64,000 nucleotides of DNA from assembly GCF_018294505.1 (NCBI RefSeq), contig NC_057801.1, positions 847,235,318 to 847,299,317 of the forward strand. The letters are read 5' to 3'. Shown in pieces: positions 11,427 to 24,355 of this stretch. The position numbers and the translations under genes are program-made. This stretch comes from Triticum aestivum (taxonomy: Eukaryota; Streptophyta; Magnoliopsida; Poales; Poaceae). The notes under the pieces were generated by a model. The model had not been told where the DNA came from. It did not search any database and saw nothing but the letters and a program-made list of their open reading frames with translations. Numbering within the stretch: the stretch's first letter is position 1; each line of letters begins with the position of its first letter.

Positions 11427-11440
11427 ATTCTCCTCCACTA
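11427..11440 (-). other. Polypurine tract of the young retrotransposon
   Basis: On the minus strand, tagtggaggagaat sits directly before the left LTR, as expected for the plus-strand primer next to a 3' LTR. Its position agrees with the PBS at the other end. Confidence 0.75.
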
Positions 11441-14400
11441 CAAGAAATCTCGTCCCGAGATTTAAGCGGTGGAGTAAGGGGCGAAGGTGTTGGTAGCGAA
11501 AAACCTAACGAGTCTCCTCGGTCTTGGCTGCCCTTTCGAAGAGGTTGATCCCTTTCGTTGATGTCTTCATTTCACTGCTTCGAGTCACCATGATCAATTT
11601 GTCATCCTTTCTTCGGGATCTCCATCGTACTTACGAATAGGTAAGGGGCAGCTCTACAACGATAGGATGTTACAAGGGAAAATCTTCTGGGGGTTTCCCA
11701 AGTATGAACATATGAGTATCTCTCGAGTTGAACAAATGAAACACATCGAGAGCAAAGTAAGACGGTGCAATAAGAAGTTTCAAGCGGATAGGCAATCGTT
11801 CATTGCCTGAAACAGAGTGTGAATGGGGTTCAGAGCAACAGGAATAAGTATTGTGTCCGATACCAGAATTGATCACTAGGAAGGTGGCTCGCAAATTACA
11901 TACGAAGTCAAGCTATAGGAATAACTTTGGCAACAGGGTGTATAGGAGAGTCAGGTTTCGATCCTGTGAAACTGTGGGTTATGGGCCCACCATGTGGTTC
12001 CTTTTTTTTTAATAGGAGCAGTGACATCTTGCACGGTCATGATAGCAAGGCATGTCAGGGAGTACCATGTTAGCTATGTCGGCAACAACGTTGGTACCAA
12101 GGGCGAGGGACGAAGAGAACCATTTTCCTGCTCGTTGAAACGAGGCGGACCAATAGGCAAGGTTCTCGTCCATCGGTGGTTACCGGAATGTCATCAACAA
12201 AAGTAACAGGGTCTTACTGACAGAATTGTACAACAAGGTGTTTACATAAGCAGGAAATATTACTTCCCAGATCATATAGATCACAAGAAAGGTTAAACCA
12301 ACAATGGAAGGAAAATATGATCATCAGATTAAACAGAACAATGGAAAGGAAAATGTGTTTAAACACATATTTCAGGGGTATATCCTTCCCAATGACAAGC
12401 AGAGCATGATATCCATGACAGGATATAAAGTAGAAAACCATTTAGGTAAGGGGGAAGGAATCTCATGATATTACCCATACAACGGTGTTAGGATAAGTGA
12501 TAAATAAAATTTAGCATCGTGCTTCAAATGTTCCTGTTGAAAATCAGAGTACCATTGACATGCTATGAGATAGCATTGACATGGACTTCAGGTGAAGATC
12601 AGACTTTGGAAACACGAAGGATCCATCAGGAATAACTTGTAGAATAAGTCTTACAATTTCCTCATGGACGAATGGATAACCTCGCTGAAAAGGAATCTAT
12701 AATGATAGGTCCTCCAGCCGGGGGGGGGGGGGGTGCTAGGCATGACATCATGTTACCGGGTCATCAAAGGACCAACAACATAAATCCTGGAAAGTTGTCC
12801 CAACCATCATATCTGACCGAGATTCAGATCCAATTGGTGTCATGGTACCTCAGACTCAGGATGTCCGAGAAGAAAAGGCGCAACACAAATCGTTGAAATG
12901 GCATTGCAAGATTCTCGGGAAATGAACTATGGGAGCAAGTTCCGAAATAAGAGCTCATCATTAAATCAAGGAGAGGATGAGGGGGTAGCTGATGGAATCA
13001 GCAAAAATCCTCAGATTTCCAAAAAGGTGGATTTCCACAGTTATGTGAACAAGGAGATAACATTTGTCGGATCAAATGAGAAAATGGTGTATGCTCGAGG
13101 AGAACATACACAGTTAAACATTGGATGAGAGGTGCACCGGGAATATGGGCTGGGTTGCACGACCCATGTCGAAATGATGATTCAATAATCAATAGTCTAA
13201 GAATGAACGACCGACCATTAACTTCAAAGCAATAGGGTTGCTAGAAGGGCAGAATCCAAACAGCACCGCTCACTTGTTGGTACCCCGGTTGGAATCAACA
13301 CGAGGACCCAAGAAGAATGGTGATGGTGAAAAGTTTCACCATACCAAGAATTCTTAAGAGGTGGTGAAATTCTCATAACATTGATGACATAAAAGGTGGT
13401 AATATTCCAAGTTAAAGAAGAACAATGCTGGGTAGCAGTGATCTCAAGTCTACACAAAACACGAACAAGTTGTGTTGAACGGAAGGCAATAAAGTGGTCG
13501 ATGAGAACAGGAATCATCGAGGGGCAAGGATGGTATTACCCATCATGAATTCAATTGAATTCCTGGAAGAGCTCATAAGGTTGATGATGATCACGACACA
13601 ATTGTCGAGAGATTTCATGCAGATGTAGTCAATCAGCGACGACATCAAGTCAAGGGAATGATGAAGCAAGAGGTTATTGGAACCACAGTTACGACACGAA
13701 CTCGAACTCAAGCTTGTTGTTTAAGGTGAAAGGGTATGACGAGAAAAAATCGACGTAAGGTTAGTTCATCGTCGAAAATTGGTGCTCCGAGAATAAGGAC
13801 CAGGTAGCACCGTTAGAATCGTCACGACAATGATATAGCCAAACAGGCTAGGAATGGCGTGATCGGGTACAAACTCGTACTTATAGAAGCTTACTGAAGA
13901 GTTGTTGAACCGTAGAGCGGACTCGGTTCAGTTATCGGTGTCTTTGAGTGTTCAATAACTCCGAGCCCATGAAAAATTGTAATCGGTGAGTATGTAGTAC
14001 TTGATGAAGAACTCATAAGAAATTATGCAGTTCCAAAATAATCTCGAGATACCAGGTGGTAATACTCGACGACAGATCAAACTAGAAGTTGAACTGGGGT
14101 ATTGCTCTATAGAAGACAAGTGCTTAAACTTGCACAGGACATGATATTTAAAGGAGAACATGGTCAGAACCACGATTGCAAAAAGGCCAGACCTCAGATA
14201 TAAGATGAACTTATACCAAGGGAATAATTGATTTTAAAAGAAGCTTCGATGAGAAGATGTACATCGTGTCCATGGGCATGAACGCAAAGTTCAAGGTCGA
14301 CTCCCACTTCTCTAATGCACAACCTTTCATTCACTTCTCACGTTCGATGAAGTTGCAGTGTTGAAATTTTATCTGGTGAAGCACCAGAAGAGTATGACTC

Positions 14401-15630
14401 GTGAAAACTTTCGGGTTCACACGGTTTAGAGAAGGCATAGGTTCAACCCATCGGGGCATCTTAGAATCCTATACCAGAATCTTTTAGAAGTAATTAACTC
14501 AAGCTTGAAGGCAGAGCATGGCTGGCCAAGCAGAGGATACAACTTAACAAAGGCATTATGTATCAGGGGGAGAACTCACAAGGTGATCAAATGTGTAGGA
14601 CACTATCGGATAACAATCCAACAAAGGACTTGATGGTCCTCAAAGGATCTGATACGAGTATCGGTACTCAACTAGAGGAAGAAGAATGCAAGGGGATCAG
14701 ATTATAGAAATAACTGACTAACTCAATTGTCAATGCAAAGGAATTATGATTTCCAAATCAAGGGATCAGAAGCAATGTTCTGATTAGGGATGGATAAGTT
14801 GAATAGCCTTAGGGTACAATCAACGACAATTGGATTGGTCGAGAACCAATTCCAGTTAAAGGAATGGAAGCTCAGCCGGAAAGGTAATTTATAAGGATCA
14901 ATGATGATTGCGTGTATTCGCAGCATATTGAGTCAACAGACTCAAAATGATAATGACAAGGAATGTCAATAAGATTTCTATACTTATGGGGTTAATCATA
15001 ATGAAAGCAAACAAGAAATTCCAGAGCAATAGGTTGCTGAGGATTTTCGGAATATCGGGTGGTATTTCGAAGACTTTTGTGTAACACATGAACAACTGGG
15101 GGATGAGCGGATACTCGATAAGTGCGAGAATTAACCGTAGGGGTATTCAAGTGACAAAGAACACCAAGGCAGCAGGCACAAAGTATTTTCGGAACAGTAA
15201 AGAAACTTCGGGGTATCTTGTAATAACAAGAAGAATGGGGAATGATCGAAAGAATGGCAAGTGTAAGTAGTTATCCATAAGGATTTATCGGTGGTCGGAA
15301 ATAGCAAAAGTGATGGGCACAAAGTCTCGAGAGAATATCAAAGAGTATCTCCGAAATCGTCTGGTGCAGTCGGTGACCATCTGGACTGAAGGGGCTCTCC
15401 GGGAGAAAGTATTTTCGAGAACCTAAAGTTAGTTTTTAGTAGAAAATCGTTTAACCCGAATAGAAGAGGGTTCAGAATCCCAGAGTAAAGGTCGAGGAGT
15501 AAAAGATCCTAGTACCACCCAATGGCGACGTGGGCCCGTAAGGCACACAGCCAAGTTAGTAAAAGTTTTGCAATGTCTAGACTCGACTTCGGCCAAGGAG
15601 TGTGGAAGGGGGATTCCTACAGGCAACCTG
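11441..15630 (-). other. Internal region of the young retrotransposon, non-coding
   Basis: 4.2 kb with only short frames on either strand (longest about 97 codons). Near the polypurine tract the minus strand reads ctcgggacgagatttcttg, a sequence commonly found at the 3' end of gypsy polyproteins, so this is probably an eroded gypsy interior. A run of 13 G's lies at about 12721-12733. I recognise no gag, protease, RT, RNase H or integrase motif. Confidence 0.6.
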
Positions 15631-15642
15631 GCTCTGATACCA
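15631..15642 (-). other. Primer binding site, initiator-Met tRNA type
   Basis: The plus strand reads gctctgatacca, so the minus strand is TGGTATCAGAGC, the standard complement of the plant initiator tRNA-Met 3' end. It sits 3 bases from the right LTR and sets the element's orientation. Confidence 0.92.
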
Positions 15643-15645
15643 ACT

Positions 15646-18600
15646 TGTGACGCCCCCGATTCAATCGTACACTAATCATGCACGCAAATGTGTACGATCA
15701 AGATCAGGGACTCACGGGAAGATATCACAACACAACTCTACAAATAAAATAAGTCATACAAGCATCATAATACAAGCCAGGGGCCTCGAGGGCTCGGATA
15801 CAAGTGCTCGATCATAGACGAGTCAGCGGAAGCAACAATATCTGAGTACAGACATAAGTTAAACAAGTTGCCATAAGATGGCTAGCACAAACTGGGATAC
15901 CGATCGAAAGAGGCGCAGGCCTCCTGCCTGGGATCCTCCTAACTACTCTTGGTCGTCGTCGTCAGCCTGCACGTAGTAGTAGGCACCTCCAATGTAGTAG
16001 TCGTCGTCGACGCTGGCTCCTGGCTCCTGGACTCCAGCATCTGGTTGCGACAACCAGAAAGAAAGGAAAGGGGGAAAAAAGGGGGGGGAGAAAGCAACCG
16101 TGAGTACTCATCCAAAGTACTCGCAAGCAAGGAACTACACTACATATGCATGGGTATATGTGTAAGGAGGCCATATCAGTGGACTGAACTGCAGAATGCC
16201 AGAATAAGAGGGGGATAGCTAATCCTGTCGAAGACTACGCTTCTGGCAGCCTCCGCCTTACAGCATGTAGAAGAGAGTAGACTGAAGTCATCCAAGTAGC
16301 ATCTCCAAGTAGCAACTTCAAGTAGCATCGCATAGCATAATCCTACCCGGCGATCCTCTCCTCGTCGCCCTGTAGAAAAGTGATCACCGGGTTGTCTGTG
16401 GAACTTGGAAGGGTGTGTTTTATTAAGTATCCGGTTCTAGTTGTCATAAGGTCAAGGTACAACTCCAAGTCGTCCTGTTACCGAAGATCACGGCTATTCG
16501 AATAGATTAACTTCCCTGCAGGGGTGCACCACATAGCCCAACACGCTCGATCCCATTTGGCCGGACACACTTTCCTGGGTCATGCCCGGCCTCGGAAGAT
16601 CAACACGTCGCAGCCCCACCTAGGCAAAACAGAGAGGCCAGCACGCCGGTCTAAACCTAAGCGCGCAGGGGTCTGGGCCCATCGCCCTGAGCACACCTGC
16701 ACGTTGCGAGGGCGGCCGAAAGCAGACCTAGCCTAGTGGCGTTCCAGTCCAATTCGGCGCGCGCCGCTCCGTCGCTGACGTCTGAAGTGCTTCGGCTGAT
16801 ACCACGACGTCGGGATACCCATAACTACTCCCACGTAGATGGTTAGTGCGTATAGGCTCGTAGCCAGACTCAGATCAAATACCAAGATCTCGTTAAGCGT
16901 GTTAAGTATCCGCGAACGCCGAACAGGGCCAGGCCCACCTGTATCCTAGGTGGTCTCAACCTGCCCTGTCGCTCCGCCACAAGTAACAGTCGAGGGCCGT
17001 CGGGAACCCAGGCCCACCTCTACCGGGATGGAGCCACCTGTCCTTTCAGCCCCCTCGTCAGAATCACTTGCGGGTACTCAATGAGCTGACCCGACTTTAG
17101 TCACCATCTGTATAGTATGTATGTATGTATAGTATATACCCGTGATCACCTCCCAAGTGATCACGGCCCGATAGTATAGCAAGGCACACTGACAAGAATG
17201 TAGGGCCAATGATGATAAACTAGCATCCTATACTAAGCATTTAGGATGGTAGATAAGGTATCAATGACTGTAGCAACAATGACAGGCTATGCATCAGAAT
17301 AGGATTAACGGAAAGCAGTAACATGCTACACTACTCTAATGCAAGCAGTATAGAGTAGAATAGGCGATATCTGGTGATCAAGGGGGGGGGCTTGCCTGGT
17401 TGCTTAGACAAGGAGGGGTCGTCGGTGACGTAGTCGTACTCGGTGGCATCAGCGTCGGTCTCGTAGTCTACCGGAGAGAAGAGGGGGAAGAAATAATGAA
17501 TACAGAGCAAACAAAGCATCACAAAATATAACAAGGCAATACGCGGTGTTCGGTGTGCCCTAACGCGGTAGTAGGTGATACCGGTGAAGGGGGGAAAACA
17601 TCCGGGAAAGTATTCCCGGTGTTTCGTGTTTCCGGGCAGAGGAGCCGGATGGGGAAAGTTGCGAGTTCGATAGGTTAGGGGTGTGTGGCGGACGAACGGA
17701 CTGCGTATCCGGATTCGTCTCGTCGTTCTGAGCAACTTTCATGTTGAAAATATTTTAATCCGAGTTACGGATTAAAAGATATGATTTTTTAAAAGATTTT
17801 AACAATTTTGGAATTTAATTATTTATTTAATTAATTCAAAAAAATGTATTTATGACGTCAGCATGATGTCATGCTGACGTCAGCAGTCAACAGGGTTGAC
17901 TGAGTCAACCCTGACAGGTGGGTCCCGTTTGTCATACACTGTTAACTAATTAACCTAATTAAGTTTTAATTAACAGTAGTTAATTAGGTTAATTAACCAG
18001 GATTAATTAGATTAATTATTTACTTAACAGTTAATTAGGTTATTTAGTGATTAGGTTAATCTAATTATAATTAATTAACCTAATTAATTACTTAATTAAT
18101 TAATTAATTTAATTATTATTTATTTATTTAATAATATATTTTTTTAATTCCCTTTTTTTTAATTTAAAGTTCTGGGGCGTGGGCCCCGTTTGTCATAGGC
18201 CCAAAGGGGCCTATCGGGCTCGGGCGTGGTTGCTGGGGCGGAGCCCCGTGAGTGTGCGGGCGGTTACGGGCGGGTGGGTGCAGGGCGCACCCAGGCGCCC
18301 ACCACGCGAGGGGAGACGAGGCCGGCCAGGGCTGTGCCCGGCGGCGGCGAGGCCACGGCGGCCAGCGCGGGCGCGGGCCGGCGCCGGAAGCGGCCAGGGG
18401 TCAGCAGCCAAACGGGGGGGAGAGGGTAGCAGGGGGATGGGGTTCTCACCCCCGTTGCAGGGGAGTTGGGCGGCGAGGCGTGATGGCGCCGACGATGGAG
18501 AGACGGGGACGCGGGCGACGGGGACGAGGCATTCCGGCCACGGCGCGGTCACAAACGGGGCGGCAGCGGTGCGGAGGCATCGGGGACGCGGCGGGGTGGA

Positions 18601-19699
18601 GTCGAGTGGCGTCGTTGGCGACTTGGACGGCGAGGCGAGGCGATGCGACGAGGACGAGCGGCATCGGGGCGCCCGGGTCGAGCTCCCGATCCAGTACGGG
18701 TCGAGGGGGCAGGCGCCATGCGGGAGAGGCGCCGGCGTCGGGGTCGAGTGACTACGGGCCCGGCCGATCCGACGGGGAAGAGGACGAGGAGGTGCTCCGG
18801 CGAAGCAGAGGCGGGACGAGGCGGCAACGGTGTGCGCGGCGGCGTCAGGGAGTGGAGTGGAGGAGGCGGAGTGGTTGGGGGCAGTGGAGGACGACGACGA
18901 GCGAGATCGGGCGCGAGGGATGCCCCGATCCAGATCGGGTCGGGGGGGAAAGCGGAGCGAGGGGAGGTGAGCCGGAGAGGCGGCGAGGCGAAGGCGCTCC
19001 GGGTGGTGCGGCCTCGTGCGGCGGCGGTGGCCTCAGGGGAGCGGCGGCGCGTCGGTGGCCTCCCCCCGATCCCGATCCAGATCGGGGGAGAGGGGAGCGA
19101 ACGTGGGGGAGGGGGCGAGGGAGAGTGGGGGTCGTGGGTAGGGTTCGGTGCCCCCAGTGGGTATAGGGAGTGGGGGTGTGGGGCGGTTGGGCCGGGTGGC
19201 CGAACGGGCCGGCCTGCTGGGCCGAAGCCCAGTGGGGGGGGGCCTTTCTCTCTTTTCCCTTTTTTTTCTTTTGTTTGTTTTCTGTTTTCCTTTATTATTT
19301 CTTTCTTTCTTTATTTTAGTTGCATTTTAATTTAGTAAAATATACACTTAGTATTTCCACTTAGTCCATAGTCACAAAAATAAATCTAGACCCCAAATAA
19401 CTTAGTTTGACATTTTATTAATTATAAAACATATTTAATTAATCTCTTTGCTACTGTTTTATTTATCTCATAGTATTTAAACATTTTATAAATGTGCGGT
19501 TTTCCCATCACAATTATCTATGCAATATTTGGTTCCCTCCGAACATTTTAGTTTTAAAATTTGAAAACTTTTATTGTTTGCCTATATTTTAAATTTTAAT
19601 TTGAATCGTTTTGAACTAACTCGAGATTAGCAACTATAAACGAGGTGACGTGGCATCATTAGCAGAGGGTCACTGTAGCTTAATAATCCGGGCGTCACA
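15646..19699 (-). repeat. 5' LTR of the young retrotransposon (right copy)
   Basis: 4054 bases, TG...CA ends, next to the primer binding site. It is the promoter-bearing LTR for minus-strand transcription. It is nearly identical to 7372-11426. Confidence 0.95.
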
Positions 19700-19704
19700 C
19701 CTTT
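19700..19704. repeat. Target site duplication (right), CCTTT
   Basis: Partner of 7367-7371. The bases that follow (tctcttggatcgg) continue exactly as in the empty sites at 38487 and 47735. Confidence 0.95.
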
Positions 19705-20051
19705 TCTCTTGGATCGGATGGCATCGGCATAATTACAATGGATTATCTCATGTTTTGCTTGAAATATGGTGAAAACTTATGGCGGATGATCTCATCAACG
19801 AAGCATGTCGGATGAAATTTTGTCAGACCAACAATCGATGAACAGAGAGCTTCGAGAGTGTGCCATGCGTAAGCCAAGACGGTCGCGCGGTCATGCTCAT
19901 GCAAGCTGGTCGGTTTGGATCTCAAGCATTCCGGCACAGCCATGGCTAGGGAGCCTTTTCTACTAACGGTATGGTCTTGCCAATTGGATGCCGAGTCCGG
20001 CAACTCCTCAACCTCTTCCAGCTCGGCTGTCCTTCACTCTTAGTGTCTCCT
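19705..20051 (-). mobile_element. TE relic between the young element and the solo LTR
   Basis: Unassigned repeat-like DNA, also present at 38492-38838 and 47740-48086. An 86-codon minus frame (19743-20003) is conserved in all three copies, with ECLRSKPTSL and KFHPTCFVDEI stretches. The three copies are recent duplicates, so this does not show selection. Probably the remains of a retroelement or transposon protein. Confidence 0.4.
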
Positions 20052-21674
20052 TGATGTGTCTTCAACGTATCTTTAATTTTTAATTATTCCATGCAATTAC
20101 ATTATCTGTTTTGGATATTTAATTAATATGCATTATTATGCTATTTTATATTGTTTTTGGGACTAACCTATTAACCGAGAGCTCAGTGCCAGTTTTTGTT
20201 TTTTTGCCTATTTTAGAGTTTCGCAGAAAAAGAATACCAAACGGAGTCCAAACGGAATGGAACTTTCGCAATGATCTTTCTTGGACCAGAAGCAAACCAG
20301 AAGACTTGGAGATGAAGTCGGAGACGCAACAAGGCGGCTACGAGGGTCGAGGGTGTGCCAAGGGGGGTAGGGCACGCCCCCTACCTCGTGGCCCCATTGA
20401 GGTCTCCTGACCTAGCTCCTTCGCGTATATATACTCTTATACCCTGAAAACATTCAGCGGAGCCACGAAACCACTTTTCCACTGCCGCAACCTTCTGTGC
20501 CCGTGAGATCCCATCTAGAGACCTTTTCCGGCGTCCTGCCAGAGGGGGATTCGATCATGGAGGGCTTCTACACCAACACCATTGCCTCTCCGATGATGTG
20601 TGAGTAGTTTACTTTAGACCTACGGGTCCATGGCTAGTAGCTAGATGGCTTTTTCTCTCTCTTTGATTCTCAATACCATACTCTCCTCGATATTCTTGGA
20701 GATCTATTCGATGTAATATTCTTTTGCGGTGTGTCTACCAAGTTCTGATGAATTGTGGATTTATAATTGGATTATCTATGAATATTATTTGATTTTTCTC
20801 TGAATTCTTATATGCATGATTTGATATCTTTGCAAGTCTCTTCGAATTATCGGTTTAATTTGGCCTACTAGATTAGTCTTTGTTGCAATGGGAGAAGTGC
20901 TTAGTTTTGGGTTCAATCTTGTGGTGTCCTTTCCCAGTGACAGTAGGGGCAGCAAGGCATGTATTGTATTGTTGCCATCGAGGATAAAAAGATGGGGTTT
21001 TTATCATATTCCTTGAGTTAATTCCTTTACATCATGCCATCTTACTTAATGCGTTACTCCGTTCTTTATGAACTTAATACTCTAGATGCATGCTGGATAG
21101 CGGTCGATGTGTGGAGTAATAGTAGTAGATGCAGAATCGTTTAGGTCTACTTAACACAGACGTGATGCCTATGTTCATGATCATTGCCTTAGATATCATC
21201 ATAACTTTGCGCTTTTCTATCAATTGCTCGGTAGTAATTTGTTCACCCACCGTAATATTTGCTATCTTGAGTGAAGCCACTAGTGAAACCAATGGCATCC
21301 GGGTCTCTTTTCCATTATATTGAATCTCTTTTTCATCATATAAGTTCTATTTTCCATCTTGCTAGTTTTTGATCTACTATTTTGCAATCTTTTACTTTCC
21401 GATCTATAAACCAAAAATACCAAAAATATTTACTTTACCATTTATCTATCGCTATTAGATCTCACTTTTGCAAGTAACTGTGAAGGGAATGACAACCCCT
21501 TTATCGCGTTGGGTGCAAGTTGTTGATTGTTTGTGCAGGTATTCGGTGACTTGTGCGTTGTCTCCTACTAGATTGATATCTTGGTTCTCAAAACCAAAGG
21601 AAATACTTACTCTACTTTGCTGCATCAACCTTTCCTCTTCAAGGAAAAAACCAACGCAAGCTCAAGAGGTAGCA
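20052..21674 (+). mobile_element. Solo LTR of a gypsy-type element, unit 1
   Basis: Starts TGATGTGTCTTCAACG and ends CTCAAGAGGTAGCA, matching the start and end of a common Triticeae gypsy LTR of about 1.6 kb. The flanking 5-mers are CTCCT (20047-20051) and CTCTT (21675-21679), an imperfect target duplication. No internal region, PBS or second LTR is adjacent, which fits intra-element recombination. Copies lie at 38839-40456 and 48087-49709. Confidence 0.75.
20426..20433 (+). promoter_or_regulatory. TATA box of the solo LTR
   Basis: TATATATA follows a GC-rich tract and precedes a typical LTR R-region start (about 25-35 bases downstream). Equivalent sites are at 39215-39222 and 48462-48469. 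A transcript from here would read toward the CACTA end. Confidence 0.5.
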
Positions 21675-22557
21675 CTCTTTTCCTTATAAACTTTGCTGAG
21701 GGTCCATACGATTCTTAGTCGAGCTGCATCTTGCTCTGGATTGTCCAAAACCGCTTGGTCAAGTGCTTTGATCTCATGATCACTTAATACTATGCATCGA
21801 TGTCCTCAAAGTTTGGATCCGGCGTGCTTGCGATATAGGTTGTACCACTGTGCCGGGGATGGTGGGAGGCTATCTATTAACTCACCCATCTCCTCGTCGG
21901 GGTCTTTTTACTGCTTGGTCCCCTCGAGGAGGTTAGTGAGCTCTTCCACAGTGGCAATCAAGTGGTGGTGGGTGGGTCGAAAATTTTAGCCTGATGCTCC
22001 TGGGCCCGACATGATGCCATGCCTTGGAGAACAAGCCCACCGCGTGAATGTGTGGCATACTCTCAGATTGCTAAATTTGACAATCTAGCCTGGAGCATAG
22101 TTCGAGTAGGCTGATGTGGCCGACCGAGTTGGCAACATATACACATCATGGTACCAAAGAGGAAGAGCTGAACTCGCATGTAGATCATGCCAGCGTCCAC
22201 TAGAGATCCTGTATGATGTTTGAGTTCACCACGCGTGACTTTCATGGGCCATTACTTTCAGAGCTAATTCCGGTAGATCCCTCGATATGGTATCCCCGCA
22301 AGATGAGTAGATCATAACAGAATGGAGACATGATTTAGATTTGTTTAGGCTCTCAGTACAAGGTAAAATCTTACTCCTGCTCGTGTATATTGGGATAGGG
22401 GTGTACAAAGTACATATATTATAAGAGATTGAACTAGTGTATTGACTAGTTCAGCCATGGCTTATATGAGATACCATGCCCTCAATCTAGTCGGCTATGT
22501 CGGTGGAGGCTTCCAGTCTTTCTTGTATAGGGCCCATGGGTCGACATGATGGCCTAG
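21675..22557. mobile_element. Unassigned TE relic between solo LTR and CACTA end
   Basis: About 880 bases with no frame above 65 codons. They are triplicated in the window (40457-41339 and 49710-50592). The last three bases, TAG, are a possible CACTA target duplication. I recognise no protein family here. Confidence 0.4.
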
Positions 22558-22918
22558 CACTAGTAGAAAAGGCCCATTTGTCCCGGTTCATAAGGCCCAT
22601 TTGTCCTGGTTCCCAGACCGGGACTAAAGGGTCGGTACTAAAGGCCCCCTCCCTCTTTAGACCCGGTTGTGTTACGAACCGAGACTAAAGGCCCTCCACG
22701 TGTCCGCTCTCTGGAGCTCCACCTTTAGTCCCGGTTGGTAACACCAACCATCAACCGGGACTAAAGGATTTTTTTTAAATTTTGTTTTTCTGATTTTTTT
22801 GAATTTTTTCTTATTTTCAAATTTCTGAATTATTTGACAATTCAATCTCTAATCACCCCTCATCACTGCTCAATTATAAACCACTCATTCCAAATCATCT
22901 AACTTCTCGGTCGGTCAC
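22558..22918 (+). mobile_element. CACTA transposon terminus and subterminal repeats, unit 1
   Basis: Begins CACTAGTAGAAAAGGCCC, the characteristic CACTA terminus. Inverted copies of the gtcccggtt / aaccgggac subterminal motif follow to about 22770, then T-rich sequence. The element is interrupted at 22918 by the nested retrotransposon and resumes at 32448. I cannot find the opposite TIR. Confidence 0.8.
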
Positions 22919-24341
22919 TGATAACCCACAAGTGTAGGGGATCGCAACAGCTTTCGAGGGTAAAGTATTCAACCCAAATTTATTGATTCGACACAAGGGG
23001 AGCCAAAGAATATTCTTGAGTATTGGCAGTTGAGTTGTCAATTCAACCACACCTGGATAACTTAGTATCTGCAGCAAGGTATTTAGTAGCAAAGTAGTAT
23101 GATAGTAGTGGTAACGGTGGTAAAAGGTAAAGATAGTAATAGCAATATTTTTGGTGTTTTGTAATGATTGCAACAGTAGCAACGAAAAAGTAAATAAGCG
23201 AAGCACAGTATATGAAAAGCTCGTAGGCAATGGATCCGTGATGGATAATTATGCCGGATGCGATTCCTCATGTAATAGCTATAACATAGGGTGACACAGA
23301 ACTAGCTCCAATTCATCAATGTAATGTAGGCATGTATTTCGTAAATAGTCATACATGCTTATGAAAAAGAACTTGCATGACATCTTTTGTCCTACCCTCC
23401 CGTGGCAGTGGGGTCCTAGTGGAAACTAAGGGATATTAAGGCCTCCTTTTAATAGAGAACCGGACCAAAGCATTAACACATAGTGAATACATGAACTCCT
23501 CAAACTACGGTCATCACCGAGAAGTATCCCGATTATTGTCACTTCGGGTTTGTCGGATCATAACACATAATAGGTGACTATAGACTTGCAAGATAGGATC
23601 AAGAACACACATATATTCATGAAAACATAATAGGTTTAGATCTGAAATCATGGCACTCGGGCCCTAGTGACTAGCATTAAGCATAGCAAAGTCATAGCAA
23701 CATCAATCTCAGAACATAGTGGATACTAGGGATCAAACCCTAACAGAACTAACTTGATTACATGATAAATCTCATCCAATCCGTCACCGTCCAGCAAGCC
23801 TATGATGGAATTACTCACGCACGGCGGTGAGCATCATGAAATTGGTGATGGAGGATGGTTGATGATGATGACGGCGACGAATCCCCCTCTCCGGAGCCCC
23901 GAATGGACTCCAGATCAGCCCTTTCGAGAGAGATTAGGTCTTGGCGGCGGCTCCGTGTCGTAAAACGCAATGAAACTTTCTCTCTGATTTTTTTCTCCGC
24001 GAGACAGAATATATGGAGTTGGAGTTGTGGTCGGCGGAGCCTCAGGGGGCCCATGAGATAGGGGGCGCGCCCTATAGGGGGGGGCGCCCCCCTGTCTCGT
24101 GGATAGGGTGTGGGCCCCCTGGTGTATTTCTTTCGCCCAGAAATTCTTATTAATTCCAAAAAGTGCCTCCGTGGATTTCCAGGACATTCCGAGAACTTTT
24201 CTTTTCTACACATAAAACCACATCATGGCAGTTCTGCTGAAAACAGTGTCAGTCCGGGTTAGTTTCATTCAAATCATGCAAGTTAGAGTCCAAAACAAGG
24301 GCAAAAGTGTTTGGAAAAGTAGATACATTGGAGACGTATCA
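22919..24341 (-). repeat. 3' LTR of the Athila-type element, unit 1
   Basis: 1423 bases, starting TGATAACCCACAAGTG and ending GACGTATCA on the plus strand. Contains a GC-rich ggggcgcgccc inverted motif near 24060-24095. Confidence 0.92.
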
Positions 24342-24355
24342 ACTCCCCCAAGCTT

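Larger units (their letters stand above)
7372..19699 (-). mobile_element. Complete young LTR retrotransposon, LARD-like, no coding capacity
   Basis: The element is 12,328 bases with LTRs of 4055 and 4054 bases, a 4.2-kb internal region and a 5-base target duplication (CCTTT). The LTRs begin TGTGACGCC and end GGGCGTCACA. The primer binding site (15631-15642) is complementary to initiator-Met tRNA on the minus strand, so transcription runs right to left. By eye the LTRs differ by only about four substitutions plus homopolymer indels. No internal frame above about 100 codons exists and no pol motif is visible. Long LTRs with a non-coding interior resemble LARD elements such as barley Sukkula. 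The exact family is not claimed. Confidence 0.93.
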
